A stretch of DNA of 64,000 nucleotides from Desulfovibrio oxyclinae DSM 11498 (GCF_000375485.1 NZ_AQXE01000009.1:89879-153878), one strand, 5' to 3'; shown: positions 27,914-36,678, counted from the first letter of the stretch. Translations and numbers: made by a program. The notes: generated by a model not told the origin, from the letters alone.

Positions 27914-28297
27914 GTGAAGACAAGCTATTCTCTATACCTATTATTTACTCTGGCCTTCTTTGTGTCAGGATGTGCTACCGCTGAAAAGTTCCAAAAAAAC
28001 ATGGAAACTTGGGTCAACCAACCTGAGTCCAAATTACTATCGCAGTATGGCCCACCACACAGGGTGTATGAATCTGGTGGAGTAAAATATCTTACCTATG
28101 CCAACTCCCGAACTGCCGTTATTCCAGGAACAAACCCTAGCTATCAGAGTACAGTTATTGGAAACACAATCTACACGGACTCCTACGGCGGCACTCCTTC
28201 TGTCCCAGTGAACTTATCCTGCACCATTACTTTTGAGATTGTGAATGGCTATATCAATCGGGTTACTTGGCGTGGAAATAATTGTGTGGCTGAATAG
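27914..28297 (+). CDS. Small predicted lipoprotein
   Basis: A 127-residue protein starting at a GTG at 27914 preceded by GGGAGGGG. The N terminus VKTSYSLYLLFTLAFFVSGC is a lipoprotein signal with lipobox VSGC, so the mature protein begins at Cys20. The body SKLLSQYGPPHRVYESGGVKYLTY resembles the fold of small SmpA/BamE-like outer-membrane lipoproteins, followed by a Thr/Ser-rich middle and a Cys pair near the end (NLSCTITF and GNNC). The upstream in-frame ATG at 27794 would bury the signal and is rejected. Function unknown; it is cargo of the island. Confidence 0.75.
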   Translation: MKTSYSLYLLFTLAFFVSGCATAEKFQKNMETWVNQPESKLLSQYGPPHRVYESGGVKYLTYANSRTAVIPGTNPSYQSTVIGNTIYTDSYGGTPSVPVNLSCTITFEIVNGYINRVTWRGNNCVAE

Positions 28298-28865
28298 AAT
28301 CATGAAACACTTTCAAATGTCGAACGCTCATTGCTATGCACTAAAAAATAACACTAGCAATTTTATTGCGTGACAGCAAAAGTTGCAGCTTAATAGGCAG
28401 GACAGGTAAGCAAGTTTGGATCACTATATTCTTCAGGTGATTATCCTACGCAGCACATTAACCAATTTAGTGCCGTGAGGTGCATAGTCAAAGCATACAA
28501 GTAGCCCAAAGAGGAGAAGACGTAGAACGCATAGGGCTGCAGACATTTTGCCTCGCGGCCTCTGAAAATGGTAAGGGATCTTGCAGTTTATTTTTCTTTT
28601 AGGAAAAAAGAGACCCTATGGGGGAATGAGCCCTACTCATCATTTCGTACATGCCCTCTCAGATATTTTTGAGCATTTTATCCAAGGCCCCTAGACATGG
28701 TGCTACCTGATACTTGCCAACTCCCGCCCAAATATCTTACACAGGACTTGCACAATTTGAGGCTGATACGCGGAAAAGGCGAACAAGCCGACCTGCTCAT
28801 AGCCCTTTGAAATCGTGTACGAATTACCTTCAAATGAGGTAGGTACGAAAGGGCAAATGTCCTCT
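28298..28865. other. Region without a convincing gene before the right boundary
   Basis: No open frame with a ribosome site and coding-like composition was found. An open frame on the minus strand (28703-28891) extends into the boundary repeat and is probably fortuitous. A nested inverted repeat lies at 28803-28853 (CCCTTT/AAAGGG, TACCT/AGGTA), just inside the right end, where integrase arm sites are often found. Confidence 0.5.
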
Positions 28866-29029
28866 TCCCCCCGCCTCCACCAGAAGGACACTTCCTACCA
28901 CCATTTCAGAGCGTTATCAGAGCAGGAGCAATCCTGCTCTTTTCGCGTATCCATCACTTACACACTTCTTACACACGCCATGTACGTGTGGTGAAAGGTG
29001 GACAAGTCTTATGGGTACTGTCGGTGTCG
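28866..29029 (+). repeat. Right copy of the island boundary repeat (attR region)
   Basis: Matches 21682-21845 with about five substitutions. It starts at the ssrA-derived TCCCCCCGCCTCCACCA and contains a full copy of the ssrA terminator (28919-28943) and the integrase leader with its Shine-Dalgarno and first six codons. Confidence 0.85.
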
Positions 29030-29037
29030 GTGCGTGA
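29011..29037 (+). pseudogene. Truncated integrase start
   Basis: The integrase start context recurs here: the same Shine-Dalgarno region, ATG and codons for MGTVGV, then divergence and a TGA after eight codons. It is best read as the 5' stub of a second, mostly deleted integrase gene of a related element. Confidence 0.5.
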
Positions 29038-29099
29038 GATGGGACGAGGCAGCGGTCTGTTTGCAGCAAGCATACTCCGGTGCGGTTCACGCTCTCCAG

Positions 29100-29849
29100 C
29101 TACAGCTTTCGGGCCACATAGACACCGTAACCGTAAAAGTCGCTGTACTGTTCGTACAGGGCGATCTCTTGCATTTCCATCGCGACAACCTTCTTGGCAG
29201 ATTCACTGTAATCATGCCGCTCAAGAAAGGCATCGAAGTTGGCTGCCAATGGCTGATAGTAATTCTCGGTCCAGCAACTCCTGGGAAGGACAAAGAATCC
29301 CTCCAAGCTGTAGCCGTGCCTTTCGAGCACTTCGATCTTGGCCGAAGCAGGAGCAATTTCAGGGTACTCACTTTCCCAATATGATTGCAGCTCGGCTGGC
29401 CGGTCCCCGGTAAGCCACGTGATCTCGGAGACAACCAGCTTTCCGCCAGTTTTCAAGAAAGGACGCCAAGCCGCCACGCCTGCCTCAAAACCCATGTTGT
29501 AAACGGCCCCCTCGGACCAGATTACGTCAAACTGGTCCTGCGAAAACGCAAGAGCGTCCATGGAGCAGTTCAAAGTGGTGATGCTTCCTTCAACGCCCTC
29601 TCTTTTTGCCTTCTCCTGCAATTCCTCCAGAAATTCCGGCAGAAAATCAACGGCAACGATATTGGCATTCAGCGTCTGAGCAAGCTGAATGGTGGACGCA
29701 CCCGTGCCACATCCTATATCCGCAACGTTTAGAGGTTTTGCGCTATCAAGCCCGGCAAGGGACAGAGCCAGCCTTGTTTCAGCCTCCCCTCCCGGGCCCT
29801 GCCTCAATCCCTTTCGGTGCAGATCCACCAGCAAAGAGAGTTCGTCCAT
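29100..29849 (-). CDS. Class I SAM-dependent methyltransferase
   Basis: A 249-residue methyltransferase. Motif I is ADIGCGTGASTIQLAQ (about residue 43), followed by an acidic AVDFLPEFLEEL motif II and a DVIWSEGAVYNMGF motif IV region. The leader LVDLHRKGLRQGPGG is typical of a group of uncharacterised bacterial methyltransferases. The substrate is unknown; small-molecule methylation is likely from the UbiE-like layout. AAGGA lies eight bases before the ATG. It is the first ordinary chromosomal gene on the far side of the island. Confidence 0.85.
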   Translation of the reverse strand: MDELSLLVDLHRKGLRQGPGGEAETRLALSLAGLDSAKPLNVADIGCGTGASTIQLAQTLNANIVAVDFLPEFLEELQEKAKREGVEGSITTLNCSMDALAFSQDQFDVIWSEGAVYNMGFEAGVAAWRPFLKTGGKLVVSEITWLTGDRPAELQSYWESEYPEIAPASAKIEVLERHGYSLEGFFVLPRSCWTENYYQPLAANFDAFLERHDYSESAKKVVAMEMQEIALYEQYSDFYGYGVYVARKL

Positions 29850-29880
29850 ATCAACAATCCTTACACGCTGTTTCGCAACA

Positions 29881-29924
29881 GACCTCCGGCTCGCATCCTA
29901 CGATGAAACCGGAGGTCATTTTTT
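29881..29924 (+). terminator. Terminator-like hairpin
   Basis: GACCTCCGG and CCGGAGGTC arms, 19-base loop, then ATTTTTT on the plus strand. Both neighbouring genes are on the minus strand, so it would stop antisense transcription or act only as a structure between them. Confidence 0.4.
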
Positions 29925-29964
29925 GAAATAATGCCAGATGGGAACCGACCCAAGGGCGGCTTTC

Positions 29965-30711
29965 CTACCTGCCGAACACTTTCTTGAGAATCTCGGAAGT
30001 CCGCGCGACAGGGTCCTTGCGGATACTGCGCTCCTCTCGCTCCATTATCAGGAACAGGCCATCCATGGCTTCCTCGGTCACATATCCCTGAAGGTCAACA
30101 CCGCTCCCGCCGAAACCGGCCATGCGGGCTGCCGAAGTCATTTGGGAATAGTATCGCGTGACATTGACCGAGTCCATGGCCTCGGAAACGATGGGCCGTA
30201 TACGCTCTCTCAACCCGTCCGAGGCATTACGCCTGAAGAAGTCGGTCGCGGCCGTATCGTCACCCTCAAGAATGCCCCGTGCATCCTTGAAGCTCATATC
30301 CTTCACCGTCTGCTTGAAGATATCCAGCGTTTCGGGAACAGCCCTCTCCGCAGCGCGGTTCATGCTCTTGACGAATGAATCGGCAAGCTCCTCCTGGCCT
30401 GCAAGCCGCAATGCACTCTCGACTGTGCCGAGACTTTCCGGCATCGGGATTCGGACTTCCGGATTATCAAGGTATCCCCTCTTTTGCCCGAGGAAATCCA
30501 CCGACGCCTTTGCCGCTTTTTCCAGCGCGGCGCGAAGCCCCTGTACAATCTCTGAGCGGCTCAGATCACTGCCTGCAGCCCCTTTATCCGAGGTGGAGTC
30601 CTCGTAAAGATCCGTCGCCTTGTCCATGACATCCGCCCATCCGGCGAAGGACGGTTGAACAAAAGCACAGACGCAAAACAAAAGGATTGCAATACCGAGC
30701 ATTTTTTTCAT
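29965..30711 (-). CDS. DUF4197 domain protein, exported
   Basis: A 248-residue protein with a signal peptide (MKKMLGIAILLFCVCAFVQPSFA) and a helical DUF4197 body: IVQGLRAALEKAAKASVDFL, then IPMPESLGTVESALRLAGQ, MNRAAERAVPE and the GYVTEEAMDGLFLIMEREERSIR block near the end. The family is periplasmic and of unknown function. It lies 23 bases downstream of the PagL-like gene on the same strand and is probably cotranscribed with it. Confidence 0.88.
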   Translation of the reverse strand: MKKMLGIAILLFCVCAFVQPSFAGWADVMDKATDLYEDSTSDKGAAGSDLSRSEIVQGLRAALEKAAKASVDFLGQKRGYLDNPEVRIPMPESLGTVESALRLAGQEELADSFVKSMNRAAERAVPETLDIFKQTVKDMSFKDARGILEGDDTAATDFFRRNASDGLRERIRPIVSEAMDSVNVTRYYSQMTSAARMAGFGGSGVDLQGYVTEEAMDGLFLIMEREERSIRKDPVARTSEILKKVFGR

Positions 30712-30734
30712 GGAACGCTCCCGGTAAAAGGATG

Positions 30735-31271
30735 TTAAAATCTGTAGCCAACGCGAAGCCCGAGGGTGTCGAGTCCCTCATTGGCGGCGCCTGTTCCGGC
30801 ATTGGAATAATGTTCCACCTGCAAGGATATATTGTAGTTCTCGTTCAGGCGGTACCCCAAGGCGGCTCCAAGACGGAACAGGACATCCGACCCCATGGAT
30901 TTCCGATCCGGGTCATCCGTAACGTTTCTTCCGTCATGCAATGCACCGCCGAGATTGGCGTCCACAAAATAATTATCGAGGAAATCCCACTCCCAGGTGA
31001 ATCCTCCGTAATAAAAGGAAGTATTCCCTTCAGTATTGACCGTCGCCCCGACATGAGGGCGGGGAGACCAAAGAGATTGGAGGATATCTGGAGCCTCGAA
31101 CAACACTTCGGCGTTCAGATCGACACCATCCTCGCGGTTGAAGCTGACGAAGTCGATATCATGGGAGTAGATTCCGCCACGCACCTCGGAAACCGGTCCC
31201 TGAGCGTTAGCCAGCACCGGGAGTAGCGAAAGGACAAGTGCCGCCACGATTTGTTTTATGCAGTTCCTCAT
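30735..31271 (-). CDS. Acyloxyacyl hydrolase / PagL-like lipid A 3-O-deacylase
   Basis: A 178-residue outer-membrane beta-barrel protein with a signal peptide ending ...VLANA. The hallmark is EHYSNAG at residues 153-159, giving the catalytic His154 and Ser156 of PagL; an acidic residue (E165) lies further on. Alternating hydrophobic strands and a C-terminal GYRF fit an eight-stranded barrel. PagL removes the 3-O acyl chain from lipid A. The cell exports LPS (lptFG, lolA in this window), so the context agrees. Confidence 0.85.
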   Translation of the reverse strand: MRNCIKQIVAALVLSLLPVLANAQGPVSEVRGGIYSHDIDFVSFNREDGVDLNAEVLFEAPDILQSLWSPRPHVGATVNTEGNTSFYYGGFTWEWDFLDNYFVDANLGGALHDGRNVTDDPDRKSMGSDVLFRLGAALGYRLNENYNISLQVEHYSNAGTGAANEGLDTLGLRVGYRF

Positions 31272-31418
31272 TTTATCTCCTTACGCACACACCCACATCC
31301 CGTCAACTTGAGCTGAACGACATTATTGTTTGAATCTGCTCCAGCCTTCCCCATTGACAAAAAGGCAATCCTTTTTATTGGTAAATGTGAAGACACACCA
31401 AACCCAAGGAGGGAGTCA

Positions 31419-31943
31419 ATGGATATGACGAAGCTCAATCCGTGGAACTGGTTGAAAAAGGAAGAAGAGCAGGAACAGTCCATGCCAGCCCGCACAAGCG
31501 AGGTGGAACCGCATACCTCCAACCCTCTCAAAAGCCTGCATGATGAGGTGGACCGACTGTTCGACTCCGCTTTCCGGGGGTTCAACCGCCACTCCTTCTT
31601 CGGAGGAAGCGACGTGTTCAAGCCCAAAGTGGATATCGTCGGTTCCGAAAAGGACTACACCGTCACCGTGGAACTGCCGGGCATTGATGAGCAGGATGTG
31701 AAGATTGATCTGATGGGAAACAATCTGGTCATCAAGGGCGAGAAAAAACAGGAAGAAAAGACTGAAGAAGAAGGATACTATCGCGTTGAAAGGCGTTACG
31801 GCTCTTTCCAGCGCGTACTGGACCTTCCGGACGACGCCGACCGTGAAGGCGTCAAGGCCAATTTCAAAAACGGCATTCTGACCGTGACCATGCCTCGGCT
31901 GAAGGTCGAGCACCATGAAAAGAAAAGTATTCCCATCGAATAA
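31419..31943 (+). CDS. hsp20: Small heat-shock protein, Hsp20 family
   Basis: A 174-residue chaperone of the alpha-crystallin family. The crystallin domain (about residues 65-165) has KPKVDIVGSEKDYTVTVELPG, EEEGYYRVERRYGSFQR and the ANFKNGILTVTMPR strand with the G-I-L motif. It holds unfolded proteins under heat or other stress. The ATG at 31419 follows AGGAGGGAG; the frame extends further upstream without support. A perfect TTGACA lies 65 bases upstream (31354) but its -10 partner is poor, so another sigma factor could be used. Confidence 0.92.
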   Translation: MDMTKLNPWNWLKKEEEQEQSMPARTSEVEPHTSNPLKSLHDEVDRLFDSAFRGFNRHSFFGGSDVFKPKVDIVGSEKDYTVTVELPGIDEQDVKIDLMGNNLVIKGEKKQEEKTEEEGYYRVERRYGSFQRVLDLPDDADREGVKANFKNGILTVTMPRLKVEHHEKKSIPIE

Positions 31944-31953
31944 CTCTCGCAGC

Positions 31954-31986
31954 AAAAAAAGCCCCGGCTCTGCCGGGGCTTTTTTA
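31954..31986. terminator. Bidirectional intrinsic terminator
   Basis: AAAAAAAGCCCCGGC, a TCT loop, GCCGGGGCTTTTTT. It separates hsp20 (plus) from the convergent sensor kinase gene (minus) and has a T tract in both readings. Confidence 0.9.
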
Positions 31987-32009
31987 ATACCTCAAACCAA
32001 CACGGTCTT

Positions 32010-34829
32010 TCAGTGCAGCAGGGACCTGACACGGGCTATTTCGAGTAACAGGGAGTCCTTGTCCACGGGCTTGGCTATATATCCGTTCATGCCGACCCGA
32101 ATGAACTCTTCCTTGTCCCCCTTCATGGCGTGCGCCGTCATGGCGATGATGGGCACCTCATGGTCCAGAACATCGCTGCTCTCGTCGCGAATGATGCTCG
32201 TGGCCGACATTCCATCCATCACGGGCATCTGGATGTCCATGAGAATGCAGTGATACCTCTCGCTCTGGAGCCGTTCCACTGCTTCCTGACCGTTTGTTGC
32301 CACCTGCACCACAAATCCTTCCTTCTCCAGCAGACGTTTGGCCATGAAGCTATTCACGCGCTCGTCCTCCACCACGAGAATCCTGATACCCTCTTCCGGG
32401 GCAGAGGAAGCCGGTTCCTGCTCGGACTGCATGTCTTCCTCTTCAACGGCGCTTCGATGCGCAGGCTTGACGTTCACCGTGAAGAACACATCCGTGCCCT
32501 GCCCCATGCGGCTTGAAATGCAGATATTACCGCCCATGAGCGTCACCAGCTTGCGCACGATGCCAAGCCCGAGCCCGGCTCCCTGATAGCGCCGCGAGTA
32601 CGACCCGTCCACTTGGGAAAAGGCTCTGAAAACCACATCGAGCATACTGTCGGGTATTCCCATGCCTGTGTCGGACACACGGAAGAAGATACGTGCCGAG
32701 CCGTCGGGTGCGCGCCTCTTGAGTGAATAGGCTTCAAACGTAATCTGCCCATGGTTCGTAAATTTGAGCGCGTTGCCGATCAGGTTGATCAGGATCTGGC
32801 GAATCCGCCCCGCGTCGCCCACAAACGTAGCGGGACGATCGTCCACGGTCTCCCAGTCGAGGAATACACCCTTGTCTCCGGCCTGCTGCCTGAAAACGCT
32901 GCCGACATCATTGAGCAGTTCGGCAAGGTCGAACACGTCCTCCTCTATTTCGAGCTTCCCGGCGTCCACCTTGGAGAAGTCAAGAATATCGCTGAGAACG
33001 CGCAACAGGCTTTTGCAGGAGGAGAGGGCCGTATTGATGTATTCGCCCTGTTCATTGTTCAACTCGGTGGATTTAATGAGCTGAAGCATACCCATCACAC
33101 CGTTCAGGGGCGTGCGGATTTCGTGGCTCATGTTGGCAAGGAACTCACCCTTGGCCGTATTGGCGCTCTCCGCCGCCTCCTTGGCAAGAATGACCTCACG
33201 CTCCATGCGCTTTCTTTCGGTGATATCGAACGTAAGCAGGATAACCACCTGCCGACCATCAATCCAGTTGGACGAAGCCGCCTTGTTCAGGACAAACTCC
33301 TTGTGGCCGCTTACGAAGTCCTCCCAGCGCGTCTGCCGCGCACTTGTACTTGCTTCCTGTATGTGCCCTTTCCATCGTTCAATAAGCTCTTTGGCTCCGT
33401 CCTCGCCATGGGACAGAGTCAGCATACGTTTATTGAGGAAAAGCGGTTCCCGGGTAGCAGGGTCGATGACCGATATCCCTGCTTCAATGGAATCGAAAAT
33501 GTATATGAGGGTCTGGTTCAGCCTCTTCAACTCTTCCTCGGCCTGCTTACGCTCCGAGATATCGGTGATAAACGCAAAGGAGTGAGGCGGTCCCCCTTCA
33601 GCCATTTCAAGCGTAGCGGCACTGACGATACTCTGGAGCACGGAGCCGTCGCTGCGGCGGAAGCTCAGTTCGTAGACCCGCTCGTTCTGGACGGTAATCA
33701 GTTCCACCTGATCGTAATAACGATCCACATCGGAAGGCTCCACGAAGTCCTCAAAGTTGCGTCCGAGCATCTCGCTGCGATCATAGCCGAGCATTTCCGT
33801 AAGTTTGCGGTTCACATCCACTGTACGATGGTTGTCGTCCACCAGCCAGTATCCTTCGGAAGCACTTTCAATGAGTTTGCGATGCATTTTTTCGCTTTCA
33901 ACAAGCGCCTCCTCCGCACGGCTGCACTCCTGAAGACGGCTTTGCAACTCACGTTTCTTTCGCATCAGCATTCGCGAGAGCACTATGACCGCAGCGAGCA
34001 GGCACAGTCCGACACCGACTCCGACCACGATATACCAACCGTACGCCGCCCAGACATCCAGAGGCCGCTTAGCAACCTCGCCGGTCACTCCGAACCATTT
34101 GTCATATATCTGGTCGTACTCGCCGGATTCCTTGATGATGGACATGCCCTCATTAATGCGGGCCAGGAGCATGGGTTCGTCGCGGTTCACTGCAATGCAG
34201 TATTTCCTCGGTTCGATGGGCGCACCAACGGATGAAAGCGTTGTCAGCCCGAGTTTGCGGACCAGATATTCACCCTGAAGCTTCACCAACAACGCGCAAT
34301 CATGCCTGCCCGAAGCCAGAAGCCGCAGGGCATCCTCCTGATTGGCCACGGAAATAATCGCTCCCGCGATATCCCGGCTGATCAGATAATCGTGCATGAT
34401 ATCGCCGAGCTGGACAACGATCTCCTTGCCGACGACATCGTCGAGACTGTGGATTTCAGAGCCTTCACGTACGAAAATGGCGTGGGAAAGAACCAACTGG
34501 GGGGTGGAAAAGTTGACGAGACGGTTACGGGATTTGGAGTAGAACATCCCGGTCACGCCATCGACGCGACGGCTTTCCAGCTCTTTGCGAACCTGACTCC
34601 ATTGGTCGAGTTCAATACGGATATCCAGATCCATCACCCTGGCAATTGCCTTGATGATGTCGATATTGAACCCTCTTGGCAGTCCGTCCTCGTCTAAAAA
34701 TTCATACGGGGGATACTGCTCATCCCCTTTGAACAGATAGGACTTCGCCATTGACGGCCCTGCGAGTGCAACACAGGCGAATGCGAGCGCCACCGCAAAA
34801 AGAAATCGGCCATGAAATCGAGTACGCAA
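32010..34829 (-). CDS. Hybrid sensor histidine kinase with periplasmic solute-binding domain
   Basis: A 939-residue protein. After a signal peptide (FLFAVALAFACVALAGPSMA) comes a family-3 solute-binding domain (about 30-250), a membrane segment (YGWYIVVGVGVGLCLLAAVIVL), two PAS domains (about 305-550), a HisKA domain with the phosphoacceptor His in NMSHEIRTPLNGVMGML, a HATPase domain (DTGMGIPDS, GAGLGLGIVRKL) and a C-terminal receiver with phosphorylatable Asp in ILMDIQMPVMDGM. It probably senses an amino acid or similar ligand directly. The start is a TTG at 34829; no ATG fits. A substrate-binding lipoprotein is encoded divergently. Confidence 0.9.
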   Translation of the reverse strand: MRTRFHGRFLFAVALAFACVALAGPSMAKSYLFKGDEQYPPYEFLDEDGLPRGFNIDIIKAIARVMDLDIRIELDQWSQVRKELESRRVDGVTGMFYSKSRNRLVNFSTPQLVLSHAIFVREGSEIHSLDDVVGKEIVVQLGDIMHDYLISRDIAGAIISVANQEDALRLLASGRHDCALLVKLQGEYLVRKLGLTTLSSVGAPIEPRKYCIAVNRDEPMLLARINEGMSIIKESGEYDQIYDKWFGVTGEVAKRPLDVWAAYGWYIVVGVGVGLCLLAAVIVLSRMLMRKKRELQSRLQECSRAEEALVESEKMHRKLIESASEGYWLVDDNHRTVDVNRKLTEMLGYDRSEMLGRNFEDFVEPSDVDRYYDQVELITVQNERVYELSFRRSDGSVLQSIVSAATLEMAEGGPPHSFAFITDISERKQAEEELKRLNQTLIYIFDSIEAGISVIDPATREPLFLNKRMLTLSHGEDGAKELIERWKGHIQEASTSARQTRWEDFVSGHKEFVLNKAASSNWIDGRQVVILLTFDITERKRMEREVILAKEAAESANTAKGEFLANMSHEIRTPLNGVMGMLQLIKSTELNNEQGEYINTALSSCKSLLRVLSDILDFSKVDAGKLEIEEDVFDLAELLNDVGSVFRQQAGDKGVFLDWETVDDRPATFVGDAGRIRQILINLIGNALKFTNHGQITFEAYSLKRRAPDGSARIFFRVSDTGMGIPDSMLDVVFRAFSQVDGSYSRRYQGAGLGLGIVRKLVTLMGGNICISSRMGQGTDVFFTVNVKPAHRSAVEEEDMQSEQEPASSAPEEGIRILVVEDERVNSFMAKRLLEKEGFVVQVATNGQEAVERLQSERYHCILMDIQMPVMDGMSATSIIRDESSDVLDHEVPIIAMTAHAMKGDKEEFIRVGMNGYIAKPVDKDSLLLEIARVRSLLH

Positions 34830-34998
34830 GGGTTACCGCCCATCTTCGTGTAAATACACCTGAAACGTTAGCAACTAGAGCACAATTGACCAACAATTGC
34901 AATCGGACATCTCACGACAATAATTGCAAAATGACCTCATTTGAAGCTAACTTGGTATATATGGAGCCAGTTTTTCATTCTTTAAGGGGAAGATGTTG

Positions 34999-36111
34999 AT
35001 GGTCCGCTTGCCCAAAGTCCTTTTTCTCATGCTGATGACCTTTCTCGCAGGCTGCGGAGAAAGCGAGTTCAGAATAGGCTTTTCCGCCCCATTGAGCGGA
35101 CACTACGCGGAAATGGGCAGACAGGGAGAGATGGGGGTTCTGTTGGCAGTGGAGACCCTCAACGCCCGTGGAGGCATCATGGGGCGCCCGGTCAAACTCA
35201 TCGTGCGCGACGACGAAGGGACGCGCTCCGGCGCGGTCAAGGCGGACATGGAACTTGCGGAAGCGGATGTATGCGCCATCATCGGGCACATGACAAGCTC
35301 CGTTGCCATGGCCACCCTGCCGCTCATGAAACAACACGGCATACCCTACATCTCCCCCACCGTATCAACACCCCACCTGACCGGGATCAAGGACCTGTTC
35401 TTCAGGGTTCAACCGGAGAACACGGAGTGGGCAGCAGGACTGTCCACCTTCCTCTTCACCCATACGGACGTGCGCAGTCTCCTGCTTGCGGAAGACATCG
35501 ACAATTCCGACTATACCTTCACGGTCAACGATGCCATTGCCACGAGCTTCCAAAACGATGACGGCAAGATAATCGGACGGATGCAGTTTTCAGCTCGGGA
35601 CAACCACTGGATCAAACAGCTCATCCACGGCGTTGAGCGAACTCGTCCCGACGCCGTGGTTCTGGCCGCGTCAGCACACGATTTCGCAGAATTCGCCAAG
35701 GCGTTCAGGCCACGCTTTCCAGACACGATGCTTGTCATGAGTTCATGGGCCGTTACCCCCGGCATGATCAAGCAGGCAGGACAGGCGGCCGAAGGAGTCA
35801 TCTCGGCAATAAGCTACACGGATGACAACAGCCACCCGGATTTTCTGGATTTCGTAAAGCGTTTCAAGAAAAGGTTCGGCATTCGGCCCGGCTTTGCGGC
35901 GGCGCGGGCCTACGATGCAATGCTCGTGGTGGCTACCGGTCTGGAAAAAGCCGGGGGAGACCCTGACGCCCTGCCCCGCAACCTCGCTCCCATGCTGAAG
36001 GTTCCCGGCGTTACGGGAACCTTCGATCTTGACGAGTACGGGGACGTCAAACGCCCCGTTTACATTCTTAAAGTCGAGAACGGGCGGTTCAGGACTCTTG
36101 AGATGCCTTGA
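34999..36111 (+). CDS. Leu/Ile/Val-type ABC substrate-binding lipoprotein
   Basis: A 370-residue periplasmic-binding protein of type 1. The N terminus VLFLMLMTFLAGCGES is a lipoprotein signal with lipobox LAGC. The body starts FRIGFSAPLSGHYAEMGRQGEMGV, then the NARGGIMGRPVKLIVRDDEG and IIGHMTSSVAMA motifs of LivK-like proteins. The ATG at 34999 is nine bases from GGGG; the one at 34993 is too close. No permease or ATPase genes are adjacent, so it may serve a transporter elsewhere or feed a sensor such as the divergent kinase. It overlaps the next gene, on the other strand, by 23 bases. Confidence 0.85.
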   Translation: MVRLPKVLFLMLMTFLAGCGESEFRIGFSAPLSGHYAEMGRQGEMGVLLAVETLNARGGIMGRPVKLIVRDDEGTRSGAVKADMELAEADVCAIIGHMTSSVAMATLPLMKQHGIPYISPTVSTPHLTGIKDLFFRVQPENTEWAAGLSTFLFTHTDVRSLLLAEDIDNSDYTFTVNDAIATSFQNDDGKIIGRMQFSARDNHWIKQLIHGVERTRPDAVVLAASAHDFAEFAKAFRPRFPDTMLVMSSWAVTPGMIKQAGQAAEGVISAISYTDDNSHPDFLDFVKRFKKRFGIRPGFAAARAYDAMLVVATGLEKAGGDPDALPRNLAPMLKVPGVTGTFDLDEYGDVKRPVYILKVENGRFRTLEMP

Positions 36112-36538
36112 CTGAAGGCAGGTCTTCTCCTTCCATACCGCGTTCAAGCAGCATGTCGGCCAGAGCCTGATACTTGGAACCGTGCACCTCCGGCAGACAG
36201 TCATCGGACATCAGCGCCCAGATGAATCGTGCAATATTGGAATTGCAAACGGAAGTATGGGAGTTGTGCACGCTCGCCAGCTTGCCTTCAAGCATCGGAC
36301 GAAAGGCGACATCACCGGTAAAATCGAACACGACATCGATGGACATGCCCATCTCCACCAGCTCATCCACGTCCACTATCTCAATGCCGTTTTCCCGCGC
36401 CAACAGCTTGCCCGCCGTATCGTCGGGTTCTATGACACAGCGGATGCCGATACGTTCGTCCTGCTTGTCCAGAAGCTGTTCCAGAAATGCGGTTCCAACC
36501 CTGCCGAGCCCCACGATGGCGAGGTTGTGGTCTTTCAT
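36089..36538 (-). CDS. Predicted NAD-binding (Rossmann) protein
   Basis: A 149-residue protein beginning MKDHNLAIVGLGRVGTAFLEQL, a Rossmann nucleotide-binding motif (GLGRVG). The next part, VDELVEMGMSIDVVFDFTGD, matches the first domain of homoserine- or aspartate-dehydrogenase-like proteins, but the catalytic domain is missing, so it may be a regulatory or redox-sensing module rather than an enzyme. GGGGGG is four bases before the ATG at 36538. Its 3' end overlaps the convergent lipoprotein gene. Confidence 0.7.
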   Translation of the reverse strand: MKDHNLAIVGLGRVGTAFLEQLLDKQDERIGIRCVIEPDDTAGKLLARENGIEIVDVDELVEMGMSIDVVFDFTGDVAFRPMLEGKLASVHNSHTSVCNSNIARFIWALMSDDCLPEVHGSKYQALADMLLERGMEGEDLPSVKASQES

Positions 36539-36678
36539 GAATCCCCCCATGGTATCGAGCCCGCGTTACCGAGGTGTCCCGCCTTGGTGTGCGGCAGCAC
36601 GCTGCAGGCCCGTACAGGCTGATAGCAAAGAAACGGCAGCACAGTAAAGGCAGCTTGTATGGAAAGATCGGTAGATGG

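Larger units (their letters stand above)
21699..28865. mobile_element. Integrated genomic island at the ssrA 3' end
   Basis: About 7.2 kb between the end of ssrA and a second copy of the ssrA 3' end plus leader. It contains a tyrosine integrase next to ssrA, a serine recombinase, a Bro-N antirepressor-like gene, several small orphan genes and a lipoprotein gene. The DNA is visibly AT-richer than the flanks and has runs of GA and other simple sequence. No structural, packaging or replication genes are visible, so it is a satellite-like or decayed element rather than a complete prophage. Confidence 0.88.

Noticed and set aside
25137..28297. A retron, diversity-generating or reverse-transcriptase system in the island
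   Set aside because: No reverse transcriptase motif is present, so the repeats are not explained by such a system.
28703..28891. 62-residue minus-strand open frame at the island's right end
   Set aside because: It crosses into the boundary repeat and has no ribosome site; probably fortuitous.
31354..31382. Sigma-70 promoter for hsp20 (perfect TTGACA)
   Set aside because: The -10 region is poor at all allowed spacings, so I mention it only in the gene entry.
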